Shown: positions 35,155 through 46,071, counted from the stretch's first letter. The stretch: 64,000 nucleotides of DNA from Listeria cossartiae subsp. cossartiae (GCF_014224155.1 NZ_JAASUI010000002.1:248001-312000), one strand, 5' to 3'. The notes: a model not told the origin generated them from the letters alone. Numbers and translations: made by a program.

Positions 35155-37485
35155 TTACTCAAATAAGAAATCTAAAATCTTATCACCAATTTTTTTCTTC
35201 TCACCTTGATAAGGGAAGCAGTGCATATGCATCGCGGGATTGAAGTTTAGCTCGATGATAGCATGCTTATCACGGTCAATTGTTTCACGTGGAACAATTA
35301 TGTCTACGCCGCAAATTTTGGCGTCAAGGACTTGTGTGGCGCGAATAGCTATCTCTTTGAAGTAGTCGTCCATTTCTTCGGTATAGTCAATGCTATCGCC
35401 GCCAGTGCTGACGTTGGAGTTTTCGCGAAGGTAGATGACTTCTTTTGCTTTAGGAATGCTATCCCAAGAAAGGTTTTGCATGGAAAGCATTAGAGTTTCC
35501 TCTGGACCAGTACGGATTTTTTCAAGTGGTTTTAAATGGTCGGTTCCGCGCAATGGATCGGTGTTTTTTTCTTCGACTAGTTCGCGTACTGTATGGATTC
35601 CGTCGCCAGTTACGTTGGCGGGCACGCGTTTTAGTACGGCTTCAACTTTGTCGTTGATAACTAAGAAGCGGAATTCGTCGCCAGGAATGAACTCCTCGAT
35701 AATAACGGAGCTATCATAGCTAAATGCGATATTTAAAGCTTCTTGGTAATCTTCGCGGGTGAATTTATTTTTGAAAATACTGATACCCCACCCGTAATTG
35801 GTGGATTTTGGTTTCACAACGATTTGTTTATCCTCAAATAGGGAGAACGCTTCTAGTGCAAGTGCTTGGTCGCTAAAACTGTCGCCAAATGGGACGCGAA
35901 TATCGTGTTCTGCGAGTACAAGCTTTGTGACTACTTTGTTTTCCATCATTAAAACGGAAACATAGTTGTCTTTGGATGTTTTGCTCGCTTGTTTGACATA
36001 CTCCACATGGTCGCCTTTTTGGAAGCGAAGGAAGTTTTCTGCTCGGTCTAATACGTCTACTTTGATGCCGCGCGCGATGGCGTCTTTCCAGATGATTTGG
36101 GTGGAAAGTTCCATGTCTTCTGCGCCAATCAATTTGTAGGCTAGCGCTTCGGTTTCTTCCATGTAAGTTTTTGCTTGGTTTAAGTGGAAGTCGACATAGC
36201 CTTCTTTGGTTACTTGTTGTTTCACTTGAGCCGCGATTGTTTTTTCAGGATGTAGCAGACGTTCTTTTTGCTTTTCGATGATTGCTTGGCGCTTGGTGTC
36301 TTCTGGTAGTAAGTCTCGGATGAATTCGCTCATCTTGTTGAGCTCTAAAAGGCCAGCATCAACTACGGACATTTCTTCGTTATCGCAATTTTTAATGGCG
36401 GGTTGTGCAAGGCCGTTTAGCGCAATGTTATTTTCGTTTTCATCGGCTAATTGTTGGTTGTTTGCGCATAGTTCGCGGTCTTCTGAAAGCAAACCTTTGA
36501 TTAAAAATAGGTGGATAAAGGCAAGTTCGTCTTTGGAAATTCCGTTTGGTTCTAGTGGGTTTAAGTCAATGGAGCGGATTTCCAAGTATTCTACGCCGTG
36601 CTTCGCCAAGCTTTCCACGGTTTGATCCGTGTGCGCATTTTTTAAACGAATTGGGTTGTAAAATTCGCGCATGCTCTCGATTTTGCCTTCTTCGATGTAG
36701 TTGGAAATGCTGGAAATATAAGCGTCAAATGAATTGTAATTGACGAAAAGAGATTCTTTATTTTTATAGCCAGCGTTACTATTGCGAAGTGAAATTCCGT
36801 CACGAAGGGCGCTAGTGCCATCATGTAAGGTTTCTTCGTTTGTCGTTTTTGTAAAATCAGCAAGGTAGACCGGGCTCGCGCCAGTTAAATAAATGAGTAA
36901 CCAACGATTTTTCATAAAGTATTTGGCAACTTTTAAATATAGGCGGTTTTTAAAGTCTTGCTTGGATTCTTCGGGAAGGCTAATTTCGGCGTAAAGTCCG
37001 TCAATTAGGGCTTCTGGGAAAGAGAAATTATAATGAATGCCGGATAATAATTGGATTTTCTTACCGTAGCCTTTAGCCAAGTGTTCGCGGTATTTTCGGT
37101 CAGGACTATCGGGTGTTTTATATTCAGCAATCGGAATATCTTCTTCTTCTGGCAAAATTGGTGGATTGCTAGATGGCCAAAGTAGTTCGTTTTCGGAGCG
37201 CAATGAAACGATATTATGAAGATTTTCAAGCCATTCATATACAGAGTCAATCGAATCTGTTACCGGAGTAATCATTTCAATCTGACTTTCCGAAAAATCG
37301 GTTTTAATATAAGGGTTATCTTCTTTTGGTCCAAAAATAGCTGGATGTGGCGTTAGAGCCAATTTTCCATCAGAAGTTACGCGGATATTTTCTTTTTCCA
37401 AGCCAAAATGTCCAGAAAATAAGTGCTTCCGGAGTGTTGGGTTTTGTTTAAAAGAATCGAGCATGGTCGTATCAAGTTTTATCAT
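35155..37485 (-). CDS. gshF: Bifunctional glutathione synthetase GshF (GshAB)
   Basis: A 776-residue fused enzyme making glutathione from glutamate, cysteine and glycine. Residues 1 to about 490 are the gamma-glutamylcysteine ligase domain (GHFGLEKENIRV at the start, FSESQIEMITP and YLEIRSIDLNP). Residues about 490-776 are an ATP-grasp domain resembling D-Ala ligase/cyanophycin synthetase, with KPKSTNYGWGI and CGVDIIVP...IIELNFNPAMHMH. In L. monocytogenes glutathione is the cofactor that activates PrfA, so this gene matters for virulence in pathogenic species. A parS site lies in its 3' part. Confidence 0.95.
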   Translation of the reverse strand: MIKLDTTMLDSFKQNPTLRKHLFSGHFGLEKENIRVTSDGKLALTPHPAIFGPKEDNPYIKTDFSESQIEMITPVTDSIDSVYEWLENLHNIVSLRSENELLWPSSNPPILPEEEDIPIAEYKTPDSPDRKYREHLAKGYGKKIQLLSGIHYNFSFPEALIDGLYAEISLPEESKQDFKNRLYLKVAKYFMKNRWLLIYLTGASPVYLADFTKTTNEETLHDGTSALRDGISLRNSNAGYKNKESLFVNYNSFDAYISSISNYIEEGKIESMREFYNPIRLKNAHTDQTVESLAKHGVEYLEIRSIDLNPLEPNGISKDELAFIHLFLIKGLLSEDRELCANNQQLADENENNIALNGLAQPAIKNCDNEEMSVVDAGLLELNKMSEFIRDLLPEDTKRQAIIEKQKERLLHPEKTIAAQVKQQVTKEGYVDFHLNQAKTYMEETEALAYKLIGAEDMELSTQIIWKDAIARGIKVDVLDRAENFLRFQKGDHVEYVKQASKTSKDNYVSVLMMENKVVTKLVLAEHDIRVPFGDSFSDQALALEAFSLFEDKQIVVKPKSTNYGWGISIFKNKFTREDYQEALNIAFSYDSSVIIEEFIPGDEFRFLVINDKVEAVLKRVPANVTGDGIHTVRELVEEKNTDPLRGTDHLKPLEKIRTGPEETLMLSMQNLSWDSIPKAKEVIYLRENSNVSTGGDSIDYTEEMDDYFKEIAIRATQVLDAKICGVDIIVPRETIDRDKHAIIELNFNPAMHMHCFPYQGEKKKIGDKILDFLFE
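35281..35296. other. parS site inside gshF
   Basis: TGTTTCACGTGGAACA, which on the other strand is TGTTCCACGTGAAACA, the form found in B. subtilis spo0J. Confidence 0.88.
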
Positions 37486-37654
37486 GTTTTCACCTCAGGG
37501 GTTTTAAATAAGTTCATATAGAGATATTTTACCGCAATATGTGAAATTAGTATAATGATTGGTTTGCAACTTTCTTTCGTGAATTGATAGAAAGTTTTTA
37601 AAAGTGTAGAAAAAATAGTACAGAGCTTATATAATGAGTGAAAGAGGTGGAAAA

Positions 37655-38542
37655 ATGGAAATTCGGAACTTAACTAAAAAGATGGATGATAACTTGGTTT
37701 TGAAGGATGTTTCATTTGATTTGAAAGCTGGCGAGGTAACGGCTTTAATTGGTCGAAATGGTGTTGGGAAAACGACATTATTTTCGACGATGACAGGGAT
37801 TTATTTGCCAGATGAGGGCGATGTTTTCTTAGATTCGAAGAGTATTTTTAAACACCCAGAAGTGAAACAACAGCTATTTTTCTTGGAAGATAATATGAAT
37901 CATTTTAATACATACAGCGTGCACACGGTTGTGAAGATTTATAAGCAAATTTACACAACGTTTGATGAAGCGTTTTTTATGGAGCTAATGAAGCAATTTG
38001 AACTACCGATGAAGGCGAAATTACTGTCTTTTTCAAAGGGACGAAAGGCTTTATTTTTTATTATTTTAGCTTTTTCGCTAAATGTTCGGTATTTGTTGCT
38101 GGATGAACCGATGGACGGGCTCGATATTATTATTAAAAAACAGATTTTGGCGATTATTAAGGATACGGTGAAGAAGCGCGGGACGAGTGTGGTGATTGCG
38201 TCTCACCGTTTGGAAGAGCTTGAGGCGATTGCGGACCGGGTGATAGTTCTAAAGGGCGCGAGCGTGGAGCTGGATTATTATTTAGAGGATATGCGGACAG
38301 ATGCGGTTAAAATACAGGTGGCCTTTAAGACGAAAAAAATACCTGAATTTGTGAAAAATAATGCGCAATTATTGTATCGAAATGGGCGAATTTACACGCT
38401 TTTAGTGACGGAAAATGCAAGCGGTTTTCTAGCTGATTTGCGTTTAGAGGAACCGGTTTTATTGGAAGAAATGTCGATAACGATAGAGGATATTTTCACG
38501 GTGCATTTGGCGAATGATAAAATAGATTATTACGAGATATAG
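37655..38542 (+). CDS. ABC transporter ATP-binding protein (YtrB/BcrA type)
   Basis: A 295-residue ATPase. Walker A is GRNGVGKTTLFS (near 37) and Walker B YLLLDEPMDGLD. The signature is unusual, LSFSKGRKALFF, in place of LSGGQ, as in several YtrB/EcsA-like proteins that still function. The C-terminal about 80 residues follow the core. ATG at 37655 after AGAGGTGG. It pairs with the permease gene 18 bases downstream; the transported compound is unknown. Confidence 0.88.
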   Translation: MEIRNLTKKMDDNLVLKDVSFDLKAGEVTALIGRNGVGKTTLFSTMTGIYLPDEGDVFLDSKSIFKHPEVKQQLFFLEDNMNHFNTYSVHTVVKIYKQIYTTFDEAFFMELMKQFELPMKAKLLSFSKGRKALFFIILAFSLNVRYLLLDEPMDGLDIIIKKQILAIIKDTVKKRGTSVVIASHRLEELEAIADRVIVLKGASVELDYYLEDMRTDAVKIQVAFKTKKIPEFVKNNAQLLYRNGRIYTLLVTENASGFLADLRLEEPVLLEEMSITIEDIFTVHLANDKIDYYEI

Positions 38543-38560
38543 CAGGGGGTGAGACTAATC

Positions 38561-39691
38561 ATGTTTAATCGAGGGTTATGGTACCGGGAATGGCGCAATA
38601 TGAGATGGATGCTTTTGGGCGTGGCGTTACTTTTTTTTCTGGGGATTACGTTAGGTTTAATGTCGGACGCGGACAGATGGCACAGTCAAAAGGACTACTA
38701 TGAATCCAGTGATTTTATAAAACAACAGGAAGAAAATCCGGAATTTAAAACGTCTGATGAAGAAATGAAGGCTAGTTTGACGGTCGCTTATTTGGCGGTG
38801 CCGATGTACACTAATTTTGTTCAAGATGAGTTTGTGGATTACATGCCATTTATGTTTTATTTTCAAGTGGAGATGTTTTTTACGTTGATTAAGATAAGTG
38901 TGTTTATTTTAGGGGTTTTAGCGGTTATTTTTGAGCGATACACAAGGGCAAATCGTTTTACTGCCTCGCTACCATATAAAAGGACGCACATTGTTGGGGT
39001 TAAAGTGATTATGGGGATAGCGACGATTGCATTAAGTTACATTGGGTCTATGGGTATTGGTTTAGCTTATTTCTTGTCGCAAGTACCAACAGAATATATC
39101 CAGTTTGATGCAGCGAAATTTTGGGTTGATATTGTTGGCGGGTTATTTTCTTATATTGTTATATTTTTAGTAGCTATTTTAATTGGTTTATTGATAGGTT
39201 CGCCGATTGCTTCGGCATTTGTAGCGTTTGGAGTGATGTTATTGCCGAATGTGTTAAATCCTACTTTAGATAATCTGTATAACTTTATTTGGCCGCATGG
39301 TGGGGATCAAGGGATGTCTAAACTGTTGCGGTTTGAGGATTATGTGAATGTATTTTCTCCGTTTTCGTTTGAATCGCCTTCATTTGGCGCGGTAATTTAT
39401 AGCGTGATATTGAGCATGCTGATGGTTATAGCTATTTTAATTTTATATAAGAAGCAGCATATTGAACGGAGTGGTAATTTGTTTGCTTTTTCATGGGTGA
39501 AATGGCCGTTTTTAGTGTTATTTTCGTTGTTTGTCGGGATGGCTGCTGCTAATTTGGCGGTGACGGATACAGAGCTTGGTTTTATTGGTTACTTGGCTTG
39601 GGGAATTGGTTCGACGGTGGCTAGTTTTGTTTTAGCACTCTACATTTTAAATAAAATGCGTGGGCTTTTCCAAATGTCTAAAACGAATTAA
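38561..39691 (+). CDS. ABC transporter permease
   Basis: About 376 residues, polytopic. One helix near residues 15-35 is followed by a polar extracytoplasmic loop, then about seven helices between 90 and 370. The arrangement is ABC-2-like. ATG at 38561 lies about nine bases after AGGGGGTG; an in-frame GTG at 38549 sits inside that site. It works with the ATPase just upstream. The role could be export of a peptide, lipid or antibiotic. Confidence 0.85.
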   Translation: MFNRGLWYREWRNMRWMLLGVALLFFLGITLGLMSDADRWHSQKDYYESSDFIKQQEENPEFKTSDEEMKASLTVAYLAVPMYTNFVQDEFVDYMPFMFYFQVEMFFTLIKISVFILGVLAVIFERYTRANRFTASLPYKRTHIVGVKVIMGIATIALSYIGSMGIGLAYFLSQVPTEYIQFDAAKFWVDIVGGLFSYIVIFLVAILIGLLIGSPIASAFVAFGVMLLPNVLNPTLDNLYNFIWPHGGDQGMSKLLRFEDYVNVFSPFSFESPSFGAVIYSVILSMLMVIAILILYKKQHIERSGNLFAFSWVKWPFLVLFSLFVGMAAANLAVTDTELGFIGYLAWGIGSTVASFVLALYILNKMRGLFQMSKTN

Positions 39692-39761
39692 AAAAATAGC
39701 TTTTTTATAGTAGGTAAGTCCGGTATAATAGAGGATAGAATGAGTGAGGGAGGATTTAGCA

Positions 39762-40424
39762 TTGACCACAGAAACAGAAACGAATAAACCGCAGTTAGCT
39801 GAATTAAAAGCTAATTTAACAAAGCGGAATTTGCAATATGTAATGGAAGTTGAAAAGCATTTGCGAGGAACTCATTACGGCGAAGAACAACAAGAAGTGA
39901 TTGTTTATGAAATGAGTGAAAAGATTTTAGCCGAACAGAAAAAAGGCATAACAGCGAGAAAATTATTTAATTTAACACCAACAGAATATGTTGTTTCTTT
40001 AGATGTGAAAGCAGCTACGGTTGAGCAAAATACGGACAAATGGTGGCTAGTTCTTGACGGCGGACTCCTTGTACTTGGAGCGATGATGCTGATTTCTGGA
40101 ATTAGTGCTTATTTCCAAAAAAATGCACAGACTTTAGGAATTATCGTGCTAGTAATCACTGCAGTTGTCGGTGGTTTCGCGATGCTAATCTTACGTAAAT
40201 ACGCATCCAACATGCGCGCAGGCCAAAAAGGTGGAACAATAAAATACTTACTAGTAGCGGTCGGAGTCATTGCGATATGGATGTTTGTAATGACGATTGT
40301 ACAAGTGACAATTCCTCCAAATATCAATGTAGCGTTAAGTCCGATTGTTAACACAGTTGGTGGTGCAATTATTATTGCCCTACGTTTCTATGTGAAGAAA
40401 AAGAAAAATATTCCATCCTTATAA
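39762..40424 (+). CDS. DUF1129-family membrane protein
   Basis: About 220 residues. The N-terminal half is soluble (KANLTKRNLQYVMEVEKHLRG..., KILAEQKKGITARKLFNLTPTEYV), and the C-terminal half has four membrane helices (about 95-115, 125-145, 165-185, 195-210) ending in a lysine-rich tail. This layout fits DUF1129/YhaI-like Listeria and Lactobacillus proteins. TTG at 39762 lies eight bases after GGGAGG and is preferred over the GTG at 39744. The function is unknown. Confidence 0.75.
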   Translation: MTTETETNKPQLAELKANLTKRNLQYVMEVEKHLRGTHYGEEQQEVIVYEMSEKILAEQKKGITARKLFNLTPTEYVVSLDVKAATVEQNTDKWWLVLDGGLLVLGAMMLISGISAYFQKNAQTLGIIVLVITAVVGGFAMLILRKYASNMRAGQKGGTIKYLLVAVGVIAIWMFVMTIVQVTIPPNINVALSPIVNTVGGAIIIALRFYVKKKKNIPSL

Positions 40425-40438
40425 GAAGATGGACACGG

Positions 40439-40482
40439 ACAGGTGACCTAAATTGCATATTGCGAGCTGGTCGCCTGTTTTT
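40439..40482 (+). terminator. Terminator after the DUF1129 gene
   Basis: ACAGGTGACC...GGTCGCCTGTTTTT hairpin; its T-run abuts the Noc-type palindrome. Confidence 0.85.
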
Positions 40483-40496
40483 ATTTCCCGGGAAAT
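40483..40496. other. Noc-binding site (exact match)
   Basis: ATTTCCCGGGAAAT, identical to the B. subtilis Noc-binding consensus as I recall it; flanking T and A give a 16-bp palindrome. Confidence 0.8.
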
Positions 40497-40523
40497 ACTG
40501 ATACAGATGAGGTGAATAAACTT

Positions 40524-41258
40524 ATGTTTTCGTATGAAGTGATTAGACAATTTACAGAGACAGAGCATCATTTATACCGTTACATAATGGAAAATCGGGA
40601 CAAAGTTATGTTTATGAGGGTTCGTGAGCTTTCAGAAGTGACGCATGTTTCGCCGGCTTCCATCGTTCGTTTTACTAGAAAATTGGGTTGTGAAGGCTTT
40701 TCGGAATTTAAAGTGAAGCTAAAACAAGAAGCGACGCGTGAAGTGAAGAAAAAAACGGCGGATACAGTAGAAGTTTTAGAGGAATTCTTTGAACGGACAA
40801 TGAATCGTGATTATGATCATGTGTTAGACGCGGCGGCGGAAATTATCAATGAAGCTGATTTAGTCGTGTTTTTCGGAATCGGAACCTCAGGGATTTTAGC
40901 AGAGTATGGTAGTCGTTTTTTCTCCAATATGAAAAAGCGGACGTTTTATATTAAAGATCCATTTTATCCCAACCCGGGAGAGCAATTTAAAAATAAAGCA
41001 GTGATGATTATACTTTCTGTGTCGGGCGAAACGGACCAGGTGCTCGAACAGGCGCAAAATATGCAGCAATATGGCAGTCGGATTATTAGTATCACCAATA
41101 CGAGCCACAATACGCTTGCGGGCTTGTCTGATGTTAACATTCCGTATTATGTGACGCAAGAAATGGTCGATAAGACGAATATTACGACGCAAATTCCGGT
41201 GCTATTTTTACTGGAAGCGATGGCGAAGAAAAATTATAATCAAGAGCAAGAAGAATAA
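40524..41258 (+). CDS. RpiR-family regulator with SIS domain
   Basis: A 244-residue regulator. The N-terminal HTH is VRELSEVTHVSPASIVRFTRKLGCEGFSEF (about 30-60), and the SIS domain spans about 105-225 with VFFGIGTSGILAEYG and ILSVSGETDQVLE. It lies convergent to the beta-glucoside PTS operon and is the probable controller of that operon, sensing a phosphosugar. ATG at 40524 nine bases after GAGGTG. Confidence 0.9.
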   Translation: MFSYEVIRQFTETEHHLYRYIMENRDKVMFMRVRELSEVTHVSPASIVRFTRKLGCEGFSEFKVKLKQEATREVKKKTADTVEVLEEFFERTMNRDYDHVLDAAAEIINEADLVVFFGIGTSGILAEYGSRFFSNMKKRTFYIKDPFYPNPGEQFKNKAVMIILSVSGETDQVLEQAQNMQQYGSRIISITNTSHNTLAGLSDVNIPYYVTQEMVDKTNITTQIPVLFLLEAMAKKNYNQEQEE

Positions 41259-41297
41259 TAAAAAGCGTGCAGGTTTTCGAGGCCTACACGCTTTTTA
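41259..41297. terminator. Bidirectional terminator
   Basis: AAAAAGCGTG-C-AGG...CCT-A-CACGCTTTTT between the RpiR gene and the convergent PTS operon. Confidence 0.88.
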
Positions 41298-41606
41298 TTA
41301 GTTTATTTTTTTGTATACATGTACGAACTCAGTGACAACTTCTCTTAATGTTTCCGTTGTGATAAGTAAGTCTTCTGCATGGATTAAAAGTAATTGGATT
41401 TCCACTTTTTCACCGGAAGCTTCTTTTTGGATTAGCTTATGATGTTCGTGATGCCCGTTTGCGAGTGTTTCGCCGCCTTCTTTTAGTTTTGCTTCTGCTT
41501 CCTCAAAATTGCCTTCACGAGCCGCACGAAGTCCTTCTAAGTAACTGCTTCTCGCAGAACCAACTTGGCTAATCATGCCAAAAATAACTGTTTCCATTTC
41601 ATTCAT
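41298..41606 (-). CDS. PTS enzyme IIA, lactose/cellobiose type
   Basis: A 102-residue helical IIA protein. The phosphohistidine region is the NGHHEHHKLIQKEA stretch, with the active His in the IHAEDLLITTE helix near residue 77, as in IIA(Lac/Cel). It passes phosphate to the separate IIB in the same operon. Start ATG at 41606 behind AGGAGG; the longer in-frame extension is not supported. It overlaps the ROK gene by 8 bases. Confidence 0.92.
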   Translation of the reverse strand: MNEMETVIFGMISQVGSARSSYLEGLRAAREGNFEEAEAKLKEGGETLANGHHEHHKLIQKEASGEKVEIQLLLIHAEDLLITTETLREVVTEFVHVYKKIN

Positions 41607-42483
41607 GTCTATTTTCCTCCTGTAAAAAGTGATACACTGCGCCGAGTAGGCCAGCTTGATTTTTATGTGTTGCTGTTTCGATAATTGTGTCACGCAGTCC
41701 AAAGCTCTCCATATGATGCTTTAGCTCCGCGATAAAAGTAGGGCGGCTTGTAATTCCACCACCGATAAAAATGTGCGTTGGATCAAACAGGTAAATTAAA
41801 TTATAAAGGCCCGTACAAATCCCGGTATAAAATTCATTAATAAGTCGTTCTGAGACGGCGTCGTGCGCATCATACTTAGCAAAAATTTCTTCGCCGGTAA
41901 TCTCTTCTAAAGGGCGCCCAGTAAGTTCCGCGTATTGTCTACGAAGAACAAGCATGGTTGTCGTCTCATTTAGCGTATATTTGCCAGGACGAAAAGCACC
42001 AGGACGCTCGCTAAACATATAACCAAACTCACCAGCCCGGAAACGACCACCACGAACTAATTCGCCATTGGAAAAAATTCCGCCACCAATCCCAGTTCCG
42101 ATCGTTAAACAAAGAAAATCATCTAATTCTTGCCCTTTACCAAGCCATTTTTCAGCAAGTAGGGCACAATTGGCGTCATTTTCGATGGCAACAGGAAGAC
42201 TGGTTTCCGCTTCAAGCCATTCTTTCAAATTAAAGTTATCAAATCTACGGATAGCGCCGCCCATTGTGATAAGACCGGTTTTCGGGTTCACATAGCCCGG
42301 TGCGCTGACAGCAATGCCTGTTACGTCAGTATTTTCAGCAAGAAACACTTTCATTTCTGCTAAAATTTGGTCGCCGTCGCTACCGCTGATTTCGGCTGAT
42401 TTTGTTAAAATAATTTCACCATGCGGCAAAACGACCCCCATTTTAAGGGCCGTTCCACCGATATCAAAAGCTGCAATTTTCAT
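41599..42483 (-). CDS. ROK-family protein (beta-glucoside/glucose kinase)
   Basis: A 294-residue ROK protein: DIGGTALKMG at the N-terminus, CLTIGTGIGGG near 128, and RAGEFGYMF. No HTH, so it is a kinase. It sits within the beta-glucoside PTS operon beside the IIA and IIC genes and a glucosidase, so it may phosphorylate the glucose released when the 6-phospho-beta-glucoside is split. The zinc CXCGXXGC motif is not apparent. Confidence 0.88.
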   Translation of the reverse strand: MKIAAFDIGGTALKMGVVLPHGEIILTKSAEISGSDGDQILAEMKVFLAENTDVTGIAVSAPGYVNPKTGLITMGGAIRRFDNFNLKEWLEAETSLPVAIENDANCALLAEKWLGKGQELDDFLCLTIGTGIGGGIFSNGELVRGGRFRAGEFGYMFSERPGAFRPGKYTLNETTTMLVLRRQYAELTGRPLEEITGEEIFAKYDAHDAVSERLINEFYTGICTGLYNLIYLFDPTHIFIGGGITSRPTFIAELKHHMESFGLRDTIIETATHKNQAGLLGAVYHFLQEENRHE

Positions 42484-42494
42484 TTTGTCACATC

Positions 42495-43847
42495 CTATTG
42501 TTCCGTTGAGGCTGTTGCATTTTTGTCCATTGCAGCATCACTCGCGGCAATTTTGTTAGATACAAGTACGAATGGTAGATAAATGACTGTTGCGACGGCT
42601 AGACAAAGCAAGCCGACCAGAAGCGCGAGCCAGTTTCCTCCTGTACCAAGGAATGGAATCAGTGGTCCTGGAGTTGTCCAAGGCACTTGATAGGCGACAG
42701 GTGGAATAAGTTTTGTTGAGATAAAGAAGTAACCAATTAATGTATTGATTGCTGGTGTAATGATGAAAGGAATTACCATAATTGGGTTTAATACGATTGG
42801 TAAACCGAAAATAACTGGTTCATTGATGTTGAAAATCCCTGGTGCAAGAGAAAGTTTCGCGATATCGCGGTAGTCTGCACGACGGGATGCGATAAAGATA
42901 GCAATCAGTAAACCTAGAGTCATACCAGATCCGCCGTAGTTTGCGAATCCGTCATTTAGGCCAGCCCATGTTGCTGGGTAAGGAGCGCCCCAAGCAGAAC
43001 CATGTTGTGCTACGTAAGATAAGTTGTCTAAGTTTGGTTCAGTGAAGATGGTGTCACGAATAGCCGCAACAGTGTTAGGCCCGTGAATACCAAGAACCCA
43101 AAGTAAGTTAGAAACAAGCCCGATGATAATTACAGAGAATACGTTAGTTCCCATATCTTTAAGTGGCGCTTGAATAACTGTGTAAACAAGGTCGTTTAAA
43201 CCTTCTGGAGCGATTAAAGTGATTAAGTAGTTAATTACAGAGAAAAGAATAGTGATGATGATAACTGGAATTAATACTTTAAAAGAACGAGCAACTGCTG
43301 GTGGTACTTGGTCAGGCATTTTAATCATTAAACGAGGGGATCTAGCTAGACGGCTAAATACTTCCCCAGTAATAATCGCTACAATAATCGCAACGAAAAG
43401 GCCTTGTGCGCCTAAGAATTTGATTGTCATGTAAGATGCATTGTCAACTACTGTGTAAGGTGTATACACGATAAAGAATGCACCTATTGAGGTAAGTCCA
43501 CAGAGTAAATCATCCTGTTTAAAGAAGATGGCGAGATTCCGCGCGACTAAGAATACAATTAGAATCGCCATAATATTGGTCGAACCTTGCATTACCGGCG
43601 AAAATACAGCCTGTGCATCTGCTAAATTAGGGAAGATTTTCCCTAGGAATAAGATTTTTGCAATAAAGCCATCTGGTGATAATACTGCGAAGTTAATCAA
43701 AGTGATAATTGAACCCGCCATAATTAATGGGAAAACTAAAATAAATGCATCACGAATTGCTGCAATATGGCGCTGCGAGTTCAATTTATTCGCAACTGGT
43801 ACTAAAACACGTTCCATGCCGTGTTCAAATTTTGACATTATACTCAT
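42495..43847 (-). CDS. PTS enzyme IIC, lactose/cellobiose family
   Basis: A 450-residue membrane permease of the CelB type, with about ten hydrophobic segments and the family blocks GIHGPNTVAAI and PGIFNINEPVIFGLPIV. It moves a beta-glucoside through the membrane while the IIB protein phosphorylates it. ATG behind AGGGAGG. It lies between the IIB and ROK genes in the operon. Confidence 0.93.
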   Translation of the reverse strand: MSIMSKFEHGMERVLVPVANKLNSQRHIAAIRDAFILVFPLIMAGSIITLINFAVLSPDGFIAKILFLGKIFPNLADAQAVFSPVMQGSTNIMAILIVFLVARNLAIFFKQDDLLCGLTSIGAFFIVYTPYTVVDNASYMTIKFLGAQGLFVAIIVAIITGEVFSRLARSPRLMIKMPDQVPPAVARSFKVLIPVIIITILFSVINYLITLIAPEGLNDLVYTVIQAPLKDMGTNVFSVIIIGLVSNLLWVLGIHGPNTVAAIRDTIFTEPNLDNLSYVAQHGSAWGAPYPATWAGLNDGFANYGGSGMTLGLLIAIFIASRRADYRDIAKLSLAPGIFNINEPVIFGLPIVLNPIMVIPFIITPAINTLIGYFFISTKLIPPVAYQVPWTTPGPLIPFLGTGGNWLALLVGLLCLAVATVIYLPFVLVSNKIAASDAAMDKNATASTEQ

Positions 43848-43879
43848 TTTAAAACCTCCCTATTTTGAATGAAACTCCC

Positions 43880-44182
43880 TTAACCAATTTCCGCGAAAGC
43901 TTTTTCAAGAACGGCTTTCCCGTTTAACATACCATAATCTTTCATATCAATTACCACAACAGGAATGCGACCTTGTACAAGTTCATCCACTTGCGGTTTT
44001 TGGTAGCGAACTTGAGGTCCAAGCATAACGATATCCATTTTATCTACTACGCTGCTAGCTTCGGATACTGGTAATGCTTCAATTTCAATTTCTTCCCCAA
44101 CAGAGGTTGCGTGCGCTTTCATTTTAGTAACGAGTAAGCTTGTCGACATTCCGGCCGCACATACAAGTAATATTTTTTTCAT
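43880..44182 (-). CDS. PTS enzyme IIB, lactose/cellobiose type
   Basis: A 100-residue IIB with the phosphocysteine loop LLVCAAGMSTSLLV (Cys near residue 8). Start ATG at 44182 after GGAGGG; the longer frame has no SD. It takes phosphate from the IIA encoded three genes downstream and hands it to the sugar in IIC. It follows the glucosidase gene by 45 bases. Confidence 0.94.
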   Translation of the reverse strand: MKKILLVCAAGMSTSLLVTKMKAHATSVGEEIEIEALPVSEASSVVDKMDIVMLGPQVRYQKPQVDELVQGRIPVVVIDMKDYGMLNGKAVLEKAFAEIG

Positions 44183-44227
44183 TAAAAATTCCCTCCCAAA
44201 ATGGTTGAAGCAGAGAGAGAACAAGGC

Positions 44228-45709
<1,482 letters not shown>

Positions 45710-45741
45710 TTAGTCTGTTTTAGTTTTGCTTGCCTTATTAA

Positions 45742-45755
45742 TGTAAACGGTTTCG
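45742..45755. promoter_or_regulatory. cre-like CcpA site of the beta-glucoside operon
   Basis: TGTAAACGGTTTCG matches the cre consensus TGWAANCGNTNWCA at 13 of 14 positions, about 60 bases before the glucosidase start. It predicts glucose repression. Confidence 0.7.
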
Positions 45756-45860
45756 ACTAATTGGTAAATAGATTTTGGTGCTTTGGGTTCGTGTTTCACA
45801 TCAATGGTATAAGTTTCTGAGCTGAAACGCTGTGTTTCGTGCATGTGAGGGGGAGAACAA

Positions 45861-45889
45861 TTGACATTTGAGGCAGCATCCCTTATTCT
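45861..45889 (+). promoter_or_regulatory. Strong promoter for the 36-residue peptide gene
   Basis: TTGACA (45861-45866), 17-base spacer, TATTCT (45884-45889), about 30 bases before the peptide's ATG. Confidence 0.7.
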
Positions 45890-45919
45890 ATATGTATTAA
45901 TGAAAAGAGGTGAGATGAC

Positions 45920-46030
45920 ATGTTTCTTTTGAATGCGCGAACTAGTATAGCTAAATTTTTGTATATTGTCCGTGCAATTTTTTCCGGCATTGCAGTTACA
46001 TTGGCGAAGTCTGCCCAAAAAACTGTATAA
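45920..46030 (+). CDS. Small peptide, 36 residues, membrane-active or toxin-like
   Basis: ATG at 45920 after AAAGAGGTGAG opens a 36-residue frame reading MFLLNARTSIAKFLYIVRAI and on to KSAQKTV. The sequence is basic, with a hydrophobic or amphipathic helix through most of its length. It has its own consensus promoter, strong SD and terminator, so it is likely expressed. Candidates are a type I toxin-like peptide, a small membrane protein or a signalling peptide. No family recognised and no antisense RNA promoter clearly seen. Confidence 0.6.
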   Translation: MFLLNARTSIAKFLYIVRAIFSGIAVTLAKSAQKTV

Positions 46031-46071
46031 CGAGAAAAAATGAGAGAAGCATGGAGTCACGCGATCGGTTT

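Noticed and set aside
41298..41702. Longer N-terminal extension of the IIA gene in the ROK gene.
   Set aside because: The added residues read through the ROK coding region in another frame, and AGGAGG sits right before the shorter ATG.
45710..46060. A 116-codon minus-strand frame upstream of the beta-glucosidase operon.
   Set aside because: It crosses the cre-like site and runs antisense to the small-peptide gene, has no convincing SD and no recognisable features.
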